From: Mesorhizobium sp. GbtcB19 | Lineage (GTDB): Bacteria > Pseudomonadota > Alphaproteobacteria > Rhizobiales > Rhizobiaceae | DNA: 64,000 nt | Direction of reading: 5' to 3' | Assembly: GCF_019091085.1 (NCBI RefSeq) | Contig: NZ_JAGXJY010000002.1 | Coordinates: 159,683 to 223,682, forward strand | In this document: positions 30,174 to 39,237 of the stretch, piece by piece | How positions within the stretch are numbered: position 1 is the stretch's first letter | Layout of the letters: each line of letters begins with the position of its first letter | Program-made: the position numbers and the translations under genes | Notes under the pieces: generated by a model | What the model was told of the DNA's origin: nothing | The model's input: only the letters and a program-made list of their open reading frames with translations | The model's database searches: none

Positions 30174-30893
30174 TCAGAAGATGCCGGGGAAGAGCCGGTA
30201 GCGAACCCGCCCGAGATATTCGCGGTATTCCTCGGTCAGCGCCAGGATGCGTTCCTCGCGCAGGATGCGATGGACCTGGAACAGGGTGATGATCGCGTAG
30301 ACGGTGAAATTGTAGACCGAGAAGCTCGACAGCAGGAACAGGATGTGCCCCGCCAGATAGCCGGCATAGATCGGATGTCGCACGAACCGGTAGGCGCCAC
30401 CGGTGACGACGCCGCGATTGGCAGGCAGGATGGCGAAGGAGCGGCCGAGCGAGATCTTGCCCCAGATCACCAGCCACAGCGCCAGAAACTGCATCGGCGC
30501 CGCGACATAGAGCGGAATGATCGCGACGCCGTCCTGGAGCGAAATGAAGCCCGAGCCAAAACCAGCTGTCAGCGAGATGAATACCGTGAAAGGGCTCCAG
30601 TCGCGGACAATCGGCCGGCGAGCCAGCAGCAGCCAGATAAAGGTTAGCCCATCGGAAATCATCAGCAGCAGAATGTTCAGGCGACCTGGGTCGATGACCA
30701 GATGGTACGCGCCGCGATAGACGAAGATCGCGGCGACGGCCAGCGCGATGAAACGAAAAAGGCCCTCGCGCAGGTCGGTGATGGTTTCGCTGCTTCGCAG
30801 TCCGGACCAGAAACCAGTCTCCGCGCCAGGCAGCGCATCACTCTTGGAAATCGCCAACTCTGTTACCCCGGTGGTCCCCTCGTCAGGCACCAT
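30174..30893 (-). CDS. Isoprenylcysteine-methyltransferase-like (ICMT/PEMT fold) membrane protein
   Basis: A 239-residue protein with six or so helices. The C-terminal GGAYRFVRHPIYAGYLAGHILFLL and HRILREERILALTEEYREYLGRVRYRLFPGIF are the hallmark of the ICMT/NnrU-like methyltransferase group that binds SAM at the membrane. Bacterial substrates are mostly unknown (often lipids). Start ATG 30893 (MVPDEGTTGVTELA) is chosen because the upstream extension is low in coding character. It diverges from sthA. Confidence 0.82.
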   Translation of the reverse strand: MVPDEGTTGVTELAISKSDALPGAETGFWSGLRSSETITDLREGLFRFIALAVAAIFVYRGAYHLVIDPGRLNILLLMISDGLTFIWLLLARRPIVRDWSPFTVFISLTAGFGSGFISLQDGVAIIPLYVAAPMQFLALWLVIWGKISLGRSFAILPANRGVVTGGAYRFVRHPIYAGYLAGHILFLLSSFSVYNFTVYAIITLFQVHRILREERILALTEEYREYLGRVRYRLFPGIF

Positions 30894-31038
30894 TGCACGC
30901 AAGCCTTGCTGTCCGGTTAAGGTTTCGCATGCTTTTGGTGTATCTGGAGTATTCGCGCCACGGGAGCTGGTGTTGGCAGTTGAACATGACGTTCTTCCCG
31001 GTTTAGCTTGCTGCGGCGCACAAAACAGGGGCGGGGAC

Positions 31039-32427
31039 ATGGACTACGATATGCTGGTCATCGGCAGCGGCCCTTCGGGGCGCCGCGCCGCCGTGCAATC
31101 GGCCAAGCTTGGCAAGTCGGTGCTGGTGGTCGACAGGGGCCGGCGTCTGGGCGGCGTCTCGGTGCATACCGGCACCATCCCGTCGAAAACCCTGCGCGAG
31201 ACCGTGCTGAACCTCTCGGGCTGGCGCGAGCGCGGCTTTTATGGACGCGGCTACCGCGTCAAACAGGACATTTCGATCAGCGACCTGGTCGACCGTCTGC
31301 ACAAGACGCTCGACCATGAGGTCGAGGTGCTGCAGCACCAGTTCATGCGCAACACGGTGAAAAGCGCGCGCGCAGCGGTGAAGTTCCTCACGCCCAACAA
31401 GGTCAGCCTGACGGCCGACAATGGCGATTACAGCGAGGTTGGTTTTGCCAACGCGCTGATCGCCGTCGGCACCAGGCCGCACCGCCCGGCCGACGTGCCC
31501 TTCGACAAGAAGCGCGTCTTCGACAGCGACGAGATGCTGGAACTGCATCACCTGCCGCGCACCCTGACGGTTATCGGCGCCGGCGTCATCGGCGTCGAAT
31601 ACGCCACGATCTTTTCGGCGCTCGACGTGCCGGTGACGCTGGTCGAGCCGCGCAACACAATCCTCGACTTCATCGACCGCGAGATCGTCGACGATTTCAT
31701 CCACCAGATGCGCGACCGCGGCATGACCATCCGCCTCGGCAGCACGGTGAAGGAAATCGCCTCGAAACCCGACCATGCCGAGGTGACGCTGGCCGACGGC
31801 CGCACCATCCGCTCCGAGATGGTGCTCTACGCCGCCGGCCGCACCGGCAACGTCGCCAGTCTTGGCCTCGACGCAGTTGGCATTGAGGCCGACGCCCGTG
31901 GCCGCATCAAGGTCGACCCGCAGACTTTTCAGACCACAGTACCGAACATCTACGCCTCCGGCGACGTTATCGGCTTTCCGAGCCTCGCCTCGACGTCGAT
32001 GGAGCAGGGCCGCGTGGCGGCATGCCACGCCTTCGGCGTCAACCTGCCGCCGCCGCCGGAGAGCTTTCCCTATGGCATCTATGCCGTGCCGGAGATCTCG
32101 ACGGTCGGCCTGTCGGAAGAGCAGGTGCGCGAGAGCGGCGCTGCCTATGAGGTCGGCCTAGCGCGTTTCCGCGAGACCTCGCGCGGCCATATTATGGGCG
32201 TCTCGAGCGGCTTCCTGAAACTGCTGTTCTCGGTCGAGACGCGCCGCCTGCTCGGCGCCCACATCGTCGGCGAGGGGGCCACCGAGCTCATTCATATCGG
32301 CCAGGCGGTGATCAACCTCGGCGGCACGGTCGACTTCTTCGTCAACAACACCTTCAACTACCCGACGCTGGCCGAAGCGTACAAGATTGCCGGTCTGGAT
32401 GCCTGGAACCGGATGGGGCGGGGCTAG
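31039..32427 (+). CDS. sthA: Soluble (Si-specific) NAD(P)+ transhydrogenase
   Basis: A 462-residue flavoprotein of the pyridine nucleotide-disulfide oxidoreductase superfamily. The FAD site is MLVIGSGPSGRRAAVQSAKL and the NAD site VIGAGVIGVEYATIFSAL. The usual redox CxxxxC is replaced (GGVSVHTGTIPSKTLRE), which distinguishes SthA from dihydrolipoamide dehydrogenase. It interconverts NADPH and NADH. Start ATG 31039 has a GGGGACA stretch upstream. The stop converges on the binding-protein gene 6 bp away. Confidence 0.93.
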   Translation: MDYDMLVIGSGPSGRRAAVQSAKLGKSVLVVDRGRRLGGVSVHTGTIPSKTLRETVLNLSGWRERGFYGRGYRVKQDISISDLVDRLHKTLDHEVEVLQHQFMRNTVKSARAAVKFLTPNKVSLTADNGDYSEVGFANALIAVGTRPHRPADVPFDKKRVFDSDEMLELHHLPRTLTVIGAGVIGVEYATIFSALDVPVTLVEPRNTILDFIDREIVDDFIHQMRDRGMTIRLGSTVKEIASKPDHAEVTLADGRTIRSEMVLYAAGRTGNVASLGLDAVGIEADARGRIKVDPQTFQTTVPNIYASGDVIGFPSLASTSMEQGRVAACHAFGVNLPPPPESFPYGIYAVPEISTVGLSEEQVRESGAAYEVGLARFRETSRGHIMGVSSGFLKLLFSVETRRLLGAHIVGEGATELIHIGQAVINLGGTVDFFVNNTFNYPTLAEAYKIAGLDAWNRMGRG

Positions 32428-32433
32428 GGCAGA

Positions 32434-33540
32434 CTAGACTTCGAGCTGCGACAGCAGCGAAAGCATGACGTCGGCCGAAGGCATAGGCAGCACGGCTTCG
32501 ATCTCGGCCGGGCGCACGCCGGCGACGGCGTCGGCGTCGCCCGCCACGGTGCCGAGCGGCCCGCGGAACCCGTGCTTCGACCAGGCGAGTTGCTGCAGCT
32601 TCGGACTGGTCAGCGCCTCGAGCAATTGATCGACCGCCGGATCGATGACGATCAGCGGATGTGCCGAATAGACGGTGGGGCGCGGATAGAGGATTTCCGG
32701 CTTGGCGCCGCTGCCTGCCTGCACGCGCTGCCAGCGGGCCGGATCGGCGAGCGCCCACTCGACCAGCTGGTTCTCGTAGCCGATGACCATTGGCTCAGCG
32801 CCGAGCCCGCCTGCGATGTACTGGTCGAACAGCTTGCCCGAAGATGACGATTTCAGCCCCATCGAGCGGAAGATCGCCTTCGCCTCCTCGCCATGCTGCG
32901 CCAGCAGTTCCTGCGTCGCCACGTCGCCGCTCATCAGGCTGAGCACAAGCCCTGCGAACATGAAACCGGAATTCGAGCGGTTGGGATCGGTGGAGACGAT
33001 GCGGGCGCGGCCATAGAGCTCGGAAATGCCGAGATCCGACCAGTTCTTGCCGGCGAGAATGGCGTCGAGCAGCGCCTTGAGGTCGAGCTGGTTGTAGCCG
33101 CCCTTGGCGGCGACGCTGACCAGTCCGCTCTTTTTTAGCCCTTCGACCACTGGACCCCAGGTGTAGACGACGATCGGCGAGTTGAGCACCACCTGGTCGT
33201 TGCGGATGGAAACGCCGCTCTTGCGCGCCAGATCGACCATGATCGAGGAGGACGGCCACAGGAATTGCGGCTTTTGCGTCAGCAGCGCCGGTTCGCGCAC
33301 CATCTCGACCGAGCCGGCGACGCGCGTGTCGAGTTCGAGCCCATAGCCGCCCAGCGCGCTGACGACGTCGGGATCGGCGAGGAAGGCCTGCTTCTCGCCG
33401 CCGATGAAGCCGAACAAATGCGCGCGGTTGCCGAGATAGCCACGGAACTCCGGCCGATCCTTGAGCGTCAGATAGCCGCCCGTTCCGGCCGCGGCGGCGG
33501 CAAGCAGTCCAAGTCCGAAAGCGCGGCGAGAAAGGGCCAT
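32434..33540 (-). CDS. Tat-exported periplasmic solute-binding-like protein (telA cluster)
   Basis: A 368-residue protein starting MALSRRAFGLGLLAAAAAG, a Tat-type signal (SRRAFGL). The rest has a type 2 periplasmic binding protein fold: KPQFLWPSSSIMVDLARKSG, VVLNSPIVVYTWGPVVEGL, STDPNRSNSGFMFAGLVLSLMSG and GYENQLVEWALADP. No ABC permease is nearby. It overlaps the xpaC-like stop by 1 bp (TGATG) and is the last gene of a four-gene operon; the VWA lipoprotein two genes upstream carries a related binding-protein domain. Ligand and role unknown. Confidence 0.8.
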   Translation of the reverse strand: MALSRRAFGLGLLAAAAAGTGGYLTLKDRPEFRGYLGNRAHLFGFIGGEKQAFLADPDVVSALGGYGLELDTRVAGSVEMVREPALLTQKPQFLWPSSSIMVDLARKSGVSIRNDQVVLNSPIVVYTWGPVVEGLKKSGLVSVAAKGGYNQLDLKALLDAILAGKNWSDLGISELYGRARIVSTDPNRSNSGFMFAGLVLSLMSGDVATQELLAQHGEEAKAIFRSMGLKSSSSGKLFDQYIAGGLGAEPMVIGYENQLVEWALADPARWQRVQAGSGAKPEILYPRPTVYSAHPLIVIDPAVDQLLEALTSPKLQQLAWSKHGFRGPLGTVAGDADAVAGVRPAEIEAVLPMPSADVMLSLLSQLEV

Positions 33541-34157
33541 CAGCGACCGATATCCTCTTTCAGCGACTCCTGGATGAGTCGAAGGTCAACGTCGAGCGTG
33601 CCGAGCTCGGAGTCCGCCTGGCTGTCGGCATAATGCACGAACGCGTCCTGCAGTTTGGTGATCACGGCGCCGACATTGGCAAGCCGCTGCTGGCTTGGCG
33701 CGCGGCGATCGGCCAGTGTCGCATAACCTTCGGCGACTTCCGCCGCCTGCGGCACGTAATAGGTCAGAAAGCGCCGCACGGAAGCCGCACTTGCCGGCTT
33801 CGCCTCGACCTTGGAGATCACGTCGGCGGCGATGTCGGACAGGTTCTTGACCTTGGCCTTCATGTCCTTGTCGGCGATCGAGCCGGCCGCCGCCGCCAGC
33901 CGGTCGGCAGCCGGCTGCGCCTGCGCCAGCAATTCGCGCGCGAACGCCACCTGGCCGCCGCCGATCGAGCGCAGGTCGAGCCCTTCGAAAAGCTGGCGCG
34001 GCGCCAGCACGAAGATCAGTCCGGCGAACACCAGCACCGAGATCGCCGCCGAGACCAGGAAGGGGAAGTGGGTGAGGGTGCTGAGACCAATCAGCAGCGC
34101 GGCCGACACCAGCCCCGCTACGATCCAGTTCCCGTCATTGCCGAACAAGCCGCGCAT
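33540..34157 (-). CDS. XpaC-like membrane protein
   Basis: A 205-residue protein with two N-terminal helices (WIVAGLVSAALLIGLSTL, FLVSAAISVLVFAGLIFVLA) and a helical cytoplasmic domain (ARELLAQAQPAADRLAAAAG through LIQESLKEDIGR) matching the XpaC family (named for 5-bromo-4-chloroindolyl phosphate hydrolysis; biochemical role unclear). XpaC and TelA are often neighbours in bacteria, and telA is in this same operon. It starts 8 bp after the VWA gene and overlaps the next gene by 1 bp. Confidence 0.75.
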   Translation of the reverse strand: MRGLFGNDGNWIVAGLVSAALLIGLSTLTHFPFLVSAAISVLVFAGLIFVLAPRQLFEGLDLRSIGGGQVAFARELLAQAQPAADRLAAAAGSIADKDMKAKVKNLSDIAADVISKVEAKPASAASVRRFLTYYVPQAAEVAEGYATLADRRAPSQQRLANVGAVITKLQDAFVHYADSQADSELGTLDVDLRLIQESLKEDIGR

Positions 34158-34165
34158 CGTTGGCC

Positions 34166-35737
34166 TTAGTTATAGCCGCGCGCGGCGCGGAAGGCACCGG
34201 CCAGATCGCCGCTGCCATCGAAGACGCGCGCCGAGGTCGCTTTGGCAAGGCTGTCGAGCTGACTCTTGTCGGCATCGCCGAAGGTGATGCCGAACACCGG
34301 CACTCGTACCGGCGCCTGGCGCCATTCAGCCAGGAACGGCTCGACGCTGCCGTCGGTGCGGCCGTCAGTCATGATGACGATCGCCGGCAGGTATTTCGAC
34401 AGGTCGGGCGTCGCCAGGATCTTCTGCAGCGCCTGCGAGGCACACGCATACATGTCCGTGCCGCCGCCCGCGCGCTGCTGCGCCACGTCGCCGAGCAGCT
34501 GGTTCTGGCCCGCCGGATCGCCTGTCGCGTCGAAGACCTCGCGCACCGTGCTGTCGAAGGGCAGCACGAAGATGTGGTCGGACGGCGTCCACTGCACCAG
34601 CACCTCGCTCGATTTTTCCGGCGTGAACAGGAACTGCGCGGCCGCCTGCAACTGCTTCTCGCCTTCGTTCTCCATCGAACCGGAGAAGTCGAAGCAGAGC
34701 GCCGTCAGCGACGGTTTGCGCAGGGCCTCCTGATAGAGGTTCAGCGCGGTGCGGATGACGGCAGGCTCCGGCATGCGGATCGATGTCACCAGCTTGCCGG
34801 GATCGAAATTCCAGTCTGGTTCGGCGGTTGCCTGGATCGCCGCGCCGCCGAGCGGTAGCCGCCGGCCGGTGTCGGCAATGCGCTTTCGCACCGCATCCGA
34901 CTGCAGATAGGCGAGCAGGTCGGTGAAGAATTTCTCGACGTCGGCGCCGCGCCCGTGATCGATGAAGCCGAGTGGGGAATCGCCGACCGCCACGCCATCG
35001 GCCGGATAGACGGCATAGAGCGGCTCGTCGCCCATCTGCTTCAGCTTGTCGTTGGTCTCCTTCAGCGTCGCCTCGTAATTCCACATCGCGTCATAGAGCG
35101 TGCCCTTGCGCGCGGAATCGACATAGAGGTCGGCCAACCAGCCGGACGAACCGGACGACCGCTCGACGCCCTGCAGCAAGGCGCTGACCGTATCGTGCAC
35201 CGATGCGTTGTCGAGGTCGCCGGGCTCGATGACCTGCTTGCCGCCAAGAGCGCTGGAGAGCATCGCCAGATAGGCGCTGGCGCCGGAATTGGACTGCGTG
35301 GCCGATGTCATCAGGAATTTGAGCTTGCCGTCCTTCACCGCGGCAAGGATGTCTTTCATGTAGACTTGCTTGCCGATCCAGCCGAGTTCGGCGGCCTTGG
35401 ACTTGCGCACGCCGAGGATGACCGGCATCTGCGCGATCGAGGTGAGGTTGCGCACCTTGCGGCCGGAATCGAACAGGTCGACCCAGACGCTTGACGCCGG
35501 CCAGACGGCATCCTGGTCGAGGCCCTCGGGCTTCTGCAGGCCGAGGCCGATATCGAGCGACCCCTGGTAGGAGATGGTGCAGGTCGCGCCCTGCTTGGCG
35601 CAGAATTCCTGAACGATCGGCTCCAGCACCGTGTTCTCGGAACCGGAGACGATCGAGAATTTGACATTGTTCGAATTGCAGGCCGCGAGCAGCAGCGCGG
35701 CCGCCAGCGCGAGAACGGACGAAAGCTTCATTCGCAT
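34166..35737 (-). CDS. Lipoprotein with binding-protein-like domain fused to a von Willebrand A domain
   Basis: A ~523-residue lipoprotein: MRMKLSSVLALAAALLLAAC is the signal with lipobox LLAAC. Residues ~25-310 form a periplasmic binding protein-type domain (VSGSENTVLEPIVQEFCAKQ, AVWPASSVWVDLF, SATQSNSGASAYLAML). Residues ~345-523 are a VWA domain with a complete MIDAS: LCFDFSGSMENEG (DxSxS), GGGTDMYACAS (T) and VIMTDGRTDG (D). Start at 35737 or 35731. The fusion of ligand-binding and metal-dependent adhesion domains in one exported protein is unusual. It sits between telA and xpaC in one operon. Confidence 0.82.
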   Translation of the reverse strand: MRMKLSSVLALAAALLLAACNSNNVKFSIVSGSENTVLEPIVQEFCAKQGATCTISYQGSLDIGLGLQKPEGLDQDAVWPASSVWVDLFDSGRKVRNLTSIAQMPVILGVRKSKAAELGWIGKQVYMKDILAAVKDGKLKFLMTSATQSNSGASAYLAMLSSALGGKQVIEPGDLDNASVHDTVSALLQGVERSSGSSGWLADLYVDSARKGTLYDAMWNYEATLKETNDKLKQMGDEPLYAVYPADGVAVGDSPLGFIDHGRGADVEKFFTDLLAYLQSDAVRKRIADTGRRLPLGGAAIQATAEPDWNFDPGKLVTSIRMPEPAVIRTALNLYQEALRKPSLTALCFDFSGSMENEGEKQLQAAAQFLFTPEKSSEVLVQWTPSDHIFVLPFDSTVREVFDATGDPAGQNQLLGDVAQQRAGGGTDMYACASQALQKILATPDLSKYLPAIVIMTDGRTDGSVEPFLAEWRQAPVRVPVFGITFGDADKSQLDSLAKATSARVFDGSGDLAGAFRAARGYN

Positions 35738-35754
35738 CGAGGCCCCGTCAGCCC

Positions 35755-35803
35755 TGGAGCCGGATGATTTCAGGTCCACTCGACCTGAAATCATCCGGCT
35801 CCA
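35755..35803. repeat. Perfect 22-bp inverted repeat between telA and the VWA gene
   Basis: The arm 35755-35776 (begins TGGAGCCGGATG) is perfectly complementary to 35782-35803 around a 5-nt loop. In the telA-to-VWA transcript it would form a very stable hairpin 18 bp upstream of the VWA start. No T tract follows, so attenuation of translation or mRNA stabilisation is more likely than termination. The sequence differs from the adjacent 49-nt element. Confidence 0.8.
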
Positions 35804-35816
35804 AATCAAAGAGATA

Positions 35817-35865
35817 GAGCATGATGTCGTCCGAAAACCGCTTCACACTTTTCGACATCATGCTC
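35817..35865. repeat. 49-nt hairpin element, copy A
   Basis: GAGCATGATGTCG (35817-35829) pairs with CGACATCATGCTC (35853-35865). It is the inverted form of the 49-nt element at 52197-52245 with about three differences. The telA stop codon (35858-35860) lies inside it, so the last codons of telA are encoded by the repeat. Confidence 0.85.
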
Positions 35866-36937
35866 CGGTGAGCGCTTTCTTGAGGTCGGCGGTCATCTGG
35901 TCCATCTGCTTTTCGGCATCGGCCCGCTTCTGCCGGCCCTGCTCCTGGACCTTGAGCACGCCTTGCACGGTATCGATCAGGTCGCGGTTGGCCTGCGCCA
36001 GCGTCTCGACATCGACGATGCCGCGCTGCGCCTGCTCCTCGATCGAGATGGCCTGATCCTTCATCATCTTCGATGTCTGACGGATCATCTCGTTGGTGGC
36101 GTCGGTCACCGTCTTTTGCAGCTCCAGCGCCGATTTCTGGTTGGTCAGCCCAAGGAGGATGACCATCTTCTGCTTCCAGGCCGGCACCGTCAGCGCCGAG
36201 GTTGCCTGCAGGTTCTCGATCAGCGTCTCGTCGCCCGACTGGACGATGCGGATCTGCGGCAATTGCTGGATGCCGAGCTGGCGCGCCTGCACCAGGTAGA
36301 AGATGCGCTTTTCCAGCCGGTCGAGCGCCTGCACCGCGTCCTGATAGGTTTGCGCCTCCAGCGCTCCGGCTGAATCGCCACCCTTGGCGTCGGCTACGGC
36401 CTTCAGCTTCGGCAGTTCGTTGGCGCGATAGTCGTCGACGAATTTCTTGCCGGCCTGCACATAGGCGTCGAGGTTGAGGATGGAGTCCTTCGTCTGCTCG
36501 TGCAGGTCGTCGAGCACGGCGATGTCACGGCGCAGCGTATCCTTGTGACGGTCGAGCTCCAGGCCGATGCGGTCGATCTGTCCGGCCACATCCTCATACT
36601 TCTCCTTGAAGCGTTCGAGCCTGGCCCTGAACGAGGAGAACAGGTTGCTCAGAAACCCTTCGTCCTTCAACGAAGCCGGATCGAGATTCCGGGCCTTCAT
36701 GATGATGTCGGTGAGCAGCGTGCCGGTGTCGCCGAGATCGCGGTTGCGGATCTGCGACAGGATCTTGTCGGCATAGTCGCTGACGGCTTGCTGGGCGCGG
36801 TCGCCGAAGACCGAAATCGCCGCGCGGTCGCCAATATCGATGCCGCCTTCTATCCTGGCGACTTCGCCCGGACTGGCCGCGATAACGGGTAGTTTCGAAG
36901 TGTCGTCGAGCAAAGTGACGCTGTTCTCACCGGCCAT
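35858..36937 (-). CDS. TelA-family toxic-anion resistance protein
   Basis: A 359-residue cytosolic helical protein of the TelA family (linked to tellurite and other toxic-anion or cell-envelope stress resistance). Family marks are SFRARLERFKEKYEDVAGQID, ELPKLKAVADAKGGDSAGAL, VPAWKQKMVILLGLTNQKSALELQKTVTDATNEMI and QANRDLIDTVQGVLKVQEQGRQKR; long coiled-coil segments are evident. It heads an operon with the VWA lipoprotein, an XpaC-like protein and a Tat-exported binding protein. The C-terminus (ALTGA) is encoded by repeat DNA. The 36938-37190 stretch upstream shows no gene I can support. Confidence 0.87.
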   Translation of the reverse strand: MAGENSVTLLDDTSKLPVIAASPGEVARIEGGIDIGDRAAISVFGDRAQQAVSDYADKILSQIRNRDLGDTGTLLTDIIMKARNLDPASLKDEGFLSNLFSSFRARLERFKEKYEDVAGQIDRIGLELDRHKDTLRRDIAVLDDLHEQTKDSILNLDAYVQAGKKFVDDYRANELPKLKAVADAKGGDSAGALEAQTYQDAVQALDRLEKRIFYLVQARQLGIQQLPQIRIVQSGDETLIENLQATSALTVPAWKQKMVILLGLTNQKSALELQKTVTDATNEMIRQTSKMMKDQAISIEEQAQRGIVDVETLAQANRDLIDTVQGVLKVQEQGRQKRADAEKQMDQMTADLKKALTGA

Positions 36938-37190
36938 ATAGACCTCCCCTCAGTGAACAGTATCTCGATAGACAGTCTGTAACAGACATATGTCGCCGCT
37001 GTGGACAATGAAAGGATTCAGCGCCGGCAACCGTGAAAAAGGTTACTTTTCAACGACTCGGCCGGGTTGCTCCGCCCCATCCCGCGCTGCGAAGCGCTCG
37101 CCCGTTAGCGCGCGGGCGGCCACGCGGCGCTTTTTGAAAACGGCCTCGACCTGCTGATCGTCGGCACCGAAGCCCGTTTGGCGGGCGCGG

Positions 37191-37883
37191 TCAGGCCATC
37201 GCGATAGGCGCTGCCAGCCACTGCCGCACGATCGCGGCGTCCGTGTCGCCGAATTCGTGGCCCGAGGCAACGATACGCGCGTCGATCTCGGCGCCGCGCT
37301 GGCTGAACAGCGTCACCAGGGCAGGCGCGAACGGCCCGTAAGTCTGGTCGGCAGCGCCGGCGATGATCAGCACACGCATTCCGCCGAGCCCGGTCATCGG
37401 CGAAGCGTCGAGCACCGGCATCGCCCGCAAAAGCGCTGCCTGCCTGATCAGACCGGGATGCAGAAGCATCAGGCTGGAGACGACGTTGGCGCCATTCGAA
37501 TAGCCAAGGAAAGTCGCATGGCTGAGGTCGAGCTCATGTCGCCGCGCGACTTCCGTCGCGAATTGGGCATAGGCGGCCGTCTCGGCGCGGATGGAAGCCT
37601 GCTCGAAGCTGGTCGGCGTGATTCGCTCGAACCAGCGAAATCCGTCCTCTTGGCGGATGCGGCCGCGCGCCGCGACAATCACTGAACGCGGCGCGATCCG
37701 CCTTGCCAGCGGCAGCAAAGTCGTTTCGTCCACACCCGATCCGTGCAGCAAGAACAGGCAGTCGCCGCTGGCGTTTGCCGGCTTCGAGAGACGGTAGGCA
37801 AATGTCAGATCCTCGCGCAGGATACTGTTTTCGTCGCTATATTCGGACACGCTCACATCCATTTGATTCCATGAGAGATTCAT
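37191..37883 (-). CDS. Alpha/beta hydrolase (carboxylesterase/phospholipase type)
   Basis: About 230 residues of an alpha/beta-hydrolase in the PlpE/carboxylesterase-2-like branch: the oxyanion region CLFLLHGSGVDETTLLPLA, the nucleophile elbow FLGYSNGANVVSSL (Ser in G-Y-S-N-G), the Asp strand VLIIAGAADQTYGP, and the His in IVASGHEFGDTD. The catalytic triad is therefore complete. Start ATG 37883 or 37862; the latter has GGA at a reasonable distance. Substrate unknown. The reading frame stays open upstream through opgC but is not coding there. Confidence 0.85.
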   Translation of the reverse strand: MNLSWNQMDVSVSEYSDENSILREDLTFAYRLSKPANASGDCLFLLHGSGVDETTLLPLARRIAPRSVIVAARGRIRQEDGFRWFERITPTSFEQASIRAETAAYAQFATEVARRHELDLSHATFLGYSNGANVVSSLMLLHPGLIRQAALLRAMPVLDASPMTGLGGMRVLIIAGAADQTYGPFAPALVTLFSQRGAEIDARIVASGHEFGDTDAAIVRQWLAAPIAMA

Positions 37884-38054
37884 TGATTTGCCGGCTTCAA
37901 AACGGAATATTTTTCCGCTCCGCGAAAGTTGATTGAACCAGGCGCATTTCAGTCCGTTTCTTCGCCGATACACTCCACGTGGGAGGAATCGAAGCGGTGC
38001 GCCCCGGGGGTCGCATTGCTGGGTATGAACAACCAGCTTTGAGGCCTTTTGTCG

Positions 38055-39230
38055 ATGACCACCCCTGTTTCCAACGAGCGCGATACGCGCATCGACGTGC
38101 TGCGCGCGCTGGCGCTGCTCACCATTTTCGTCGACCATGTGCCGGGCACCGTCTTCGAGAACTGGACCTACAAGAATTTCGGCTTTTCCGACGCGGCCGA
38201 AGCCTTCGTGCTGATTTCCGGTATCTCGGTGGCGCTCGCCTACGGCACAAAGTTCAAGCCGGGCGGCCGGTTGCTCGCGACTTTGAAAATGTGGCGGCGC
38301 GCTGGCGTTCTCTACATTTCCCACATCGTCATCACGATGGTGGTGATCGCGCTGTTTTGCGCCGCCGCGGTGTTCGCGCGCCGGCCGGAAATGCTGACCA
38401 TGATCAACATCGAGCCCTTGATGCGCGACACGCCGCAGGTGCTGCTCGGCATCGTCACGCTCGGCCATCAGCTCGGCTACAACAACATCCTGCCGGTCTA
38501 TGCGGCGCTGCTTCTGGCGGCGCCGGCTTTCGTGCTGTTCGTCAGCTACCGGCCGGTGCCGGCGCTGATCGTGTCTGGCCTGCTCTGGCTGGTTGCCGGC
38601 ATCTGGCAGATCGCGCCGCCGAATTATCCCGAGCCTGGCCTCTGGTTCCTCAACCCGCTGTCCTGGCAGTTCCTGTTCAACATCGGCCTTGCCGCCATGC
38701 TGCATGTGAAGCGGGGCGGGCGGATCCCGGCCAATCCGTGGCTGCTTGGCGCCGCCGGCGTCTATGTGGTCGGCGCGGCGATCTGGGTGCACAGCCCGCT
38801 CTGGGGTCAGATCACCTGGTTCAACCTACCGGTGGTGATCGGCGGCTTCGACAAGACCTTCCTGTCGCTGCCGCGGCTCCTGCACATCCTGTCAGTCAGC
38901 TATCTGATCGTGGCCCTGCCGGCGGTCTCCAACCTCTTCCGCGTCCGGCCCGACAATCCGCTGGCGATCCTGGGCAAGCGCTCGCTGCCGGTGTTCATCG
39001 CCGGCACGCTGCTGGCCATGGCGGCGCAGGTGCTCAAGCTGATCAACCCGGGCGGTCCGGCCTACGACACCCTGCTGATCTCGGCCGGCATTGCCATGCA
39101 ACTCGCGCTTGCGCTCTATCTTGAATGGCTCGCCGGCCTCGGCCCGTCGCGCGCCAAGCCGGTGCGCGAAGGGTCGGCGCGCCCGCCGTTCGGCGCGCAG
39201 CCGGTGCCGGCAAGGGCGGGAGGATACTGA
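38055..39230 (+). CDS. OpgC-family membrane acyltransferase
   Basis: A 391-residue protein with ten helices of the OpgC family (acyltransferase 3-like), known for succinylating osmoregulated periplasmic glucans. The opening RDTRIDVLRALALLTIFVDHVPGTVFENWTY and AFVLISGISVALAYG are diagnostic. Start ATG 38055 (MTTPVSNERD). It converges on the lacI-type gene. Donor and acceptor here are assumed from family only. Confidence 0.87.
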   Translation: MTTPVSNERDTRIDVLRALALLTIFVDHVPGTVFENWTYKNFGFSDAAEAFVLISGISVALAYGTKFKPGGRLLATLKMWRRAGVLYISHIVITMVVIALFCAAAVFARRPEMLTMINIEPLMRDTPQVLLGIVTLGHQLGYNNILPVYAALLLAAPAFVLFVSYRPVPALIVSGLLWLVAGIWQIAPPNYPEPGLWFLNPLSWQFLFNIGLAAMLHVKRGGRIPANPWLLGAAGVYVVGAAIWVHSPLWGQITWFNLPVVIGGFDKTFLSLPRLLHILSVSYLIVALPAVSNLFRVRPDNPLAILGKRSLPVFIAGTLLAMAAQVLKLINPGGPAYDTLLISAGIAMQLALALYLEWLAGLGPSRAKPVREGSARPPFGAQPVPARAGGY

Positions 39231-39237
39231 GGTAGCT

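Noticed and set aside
37043..37270. Possible short gene between telA and the hydrolase
   Set aside because: No start signal or family; plus-strand tail GLDLLIVGTEARLAGAV suggests at most a remnant, not a gene I can support.
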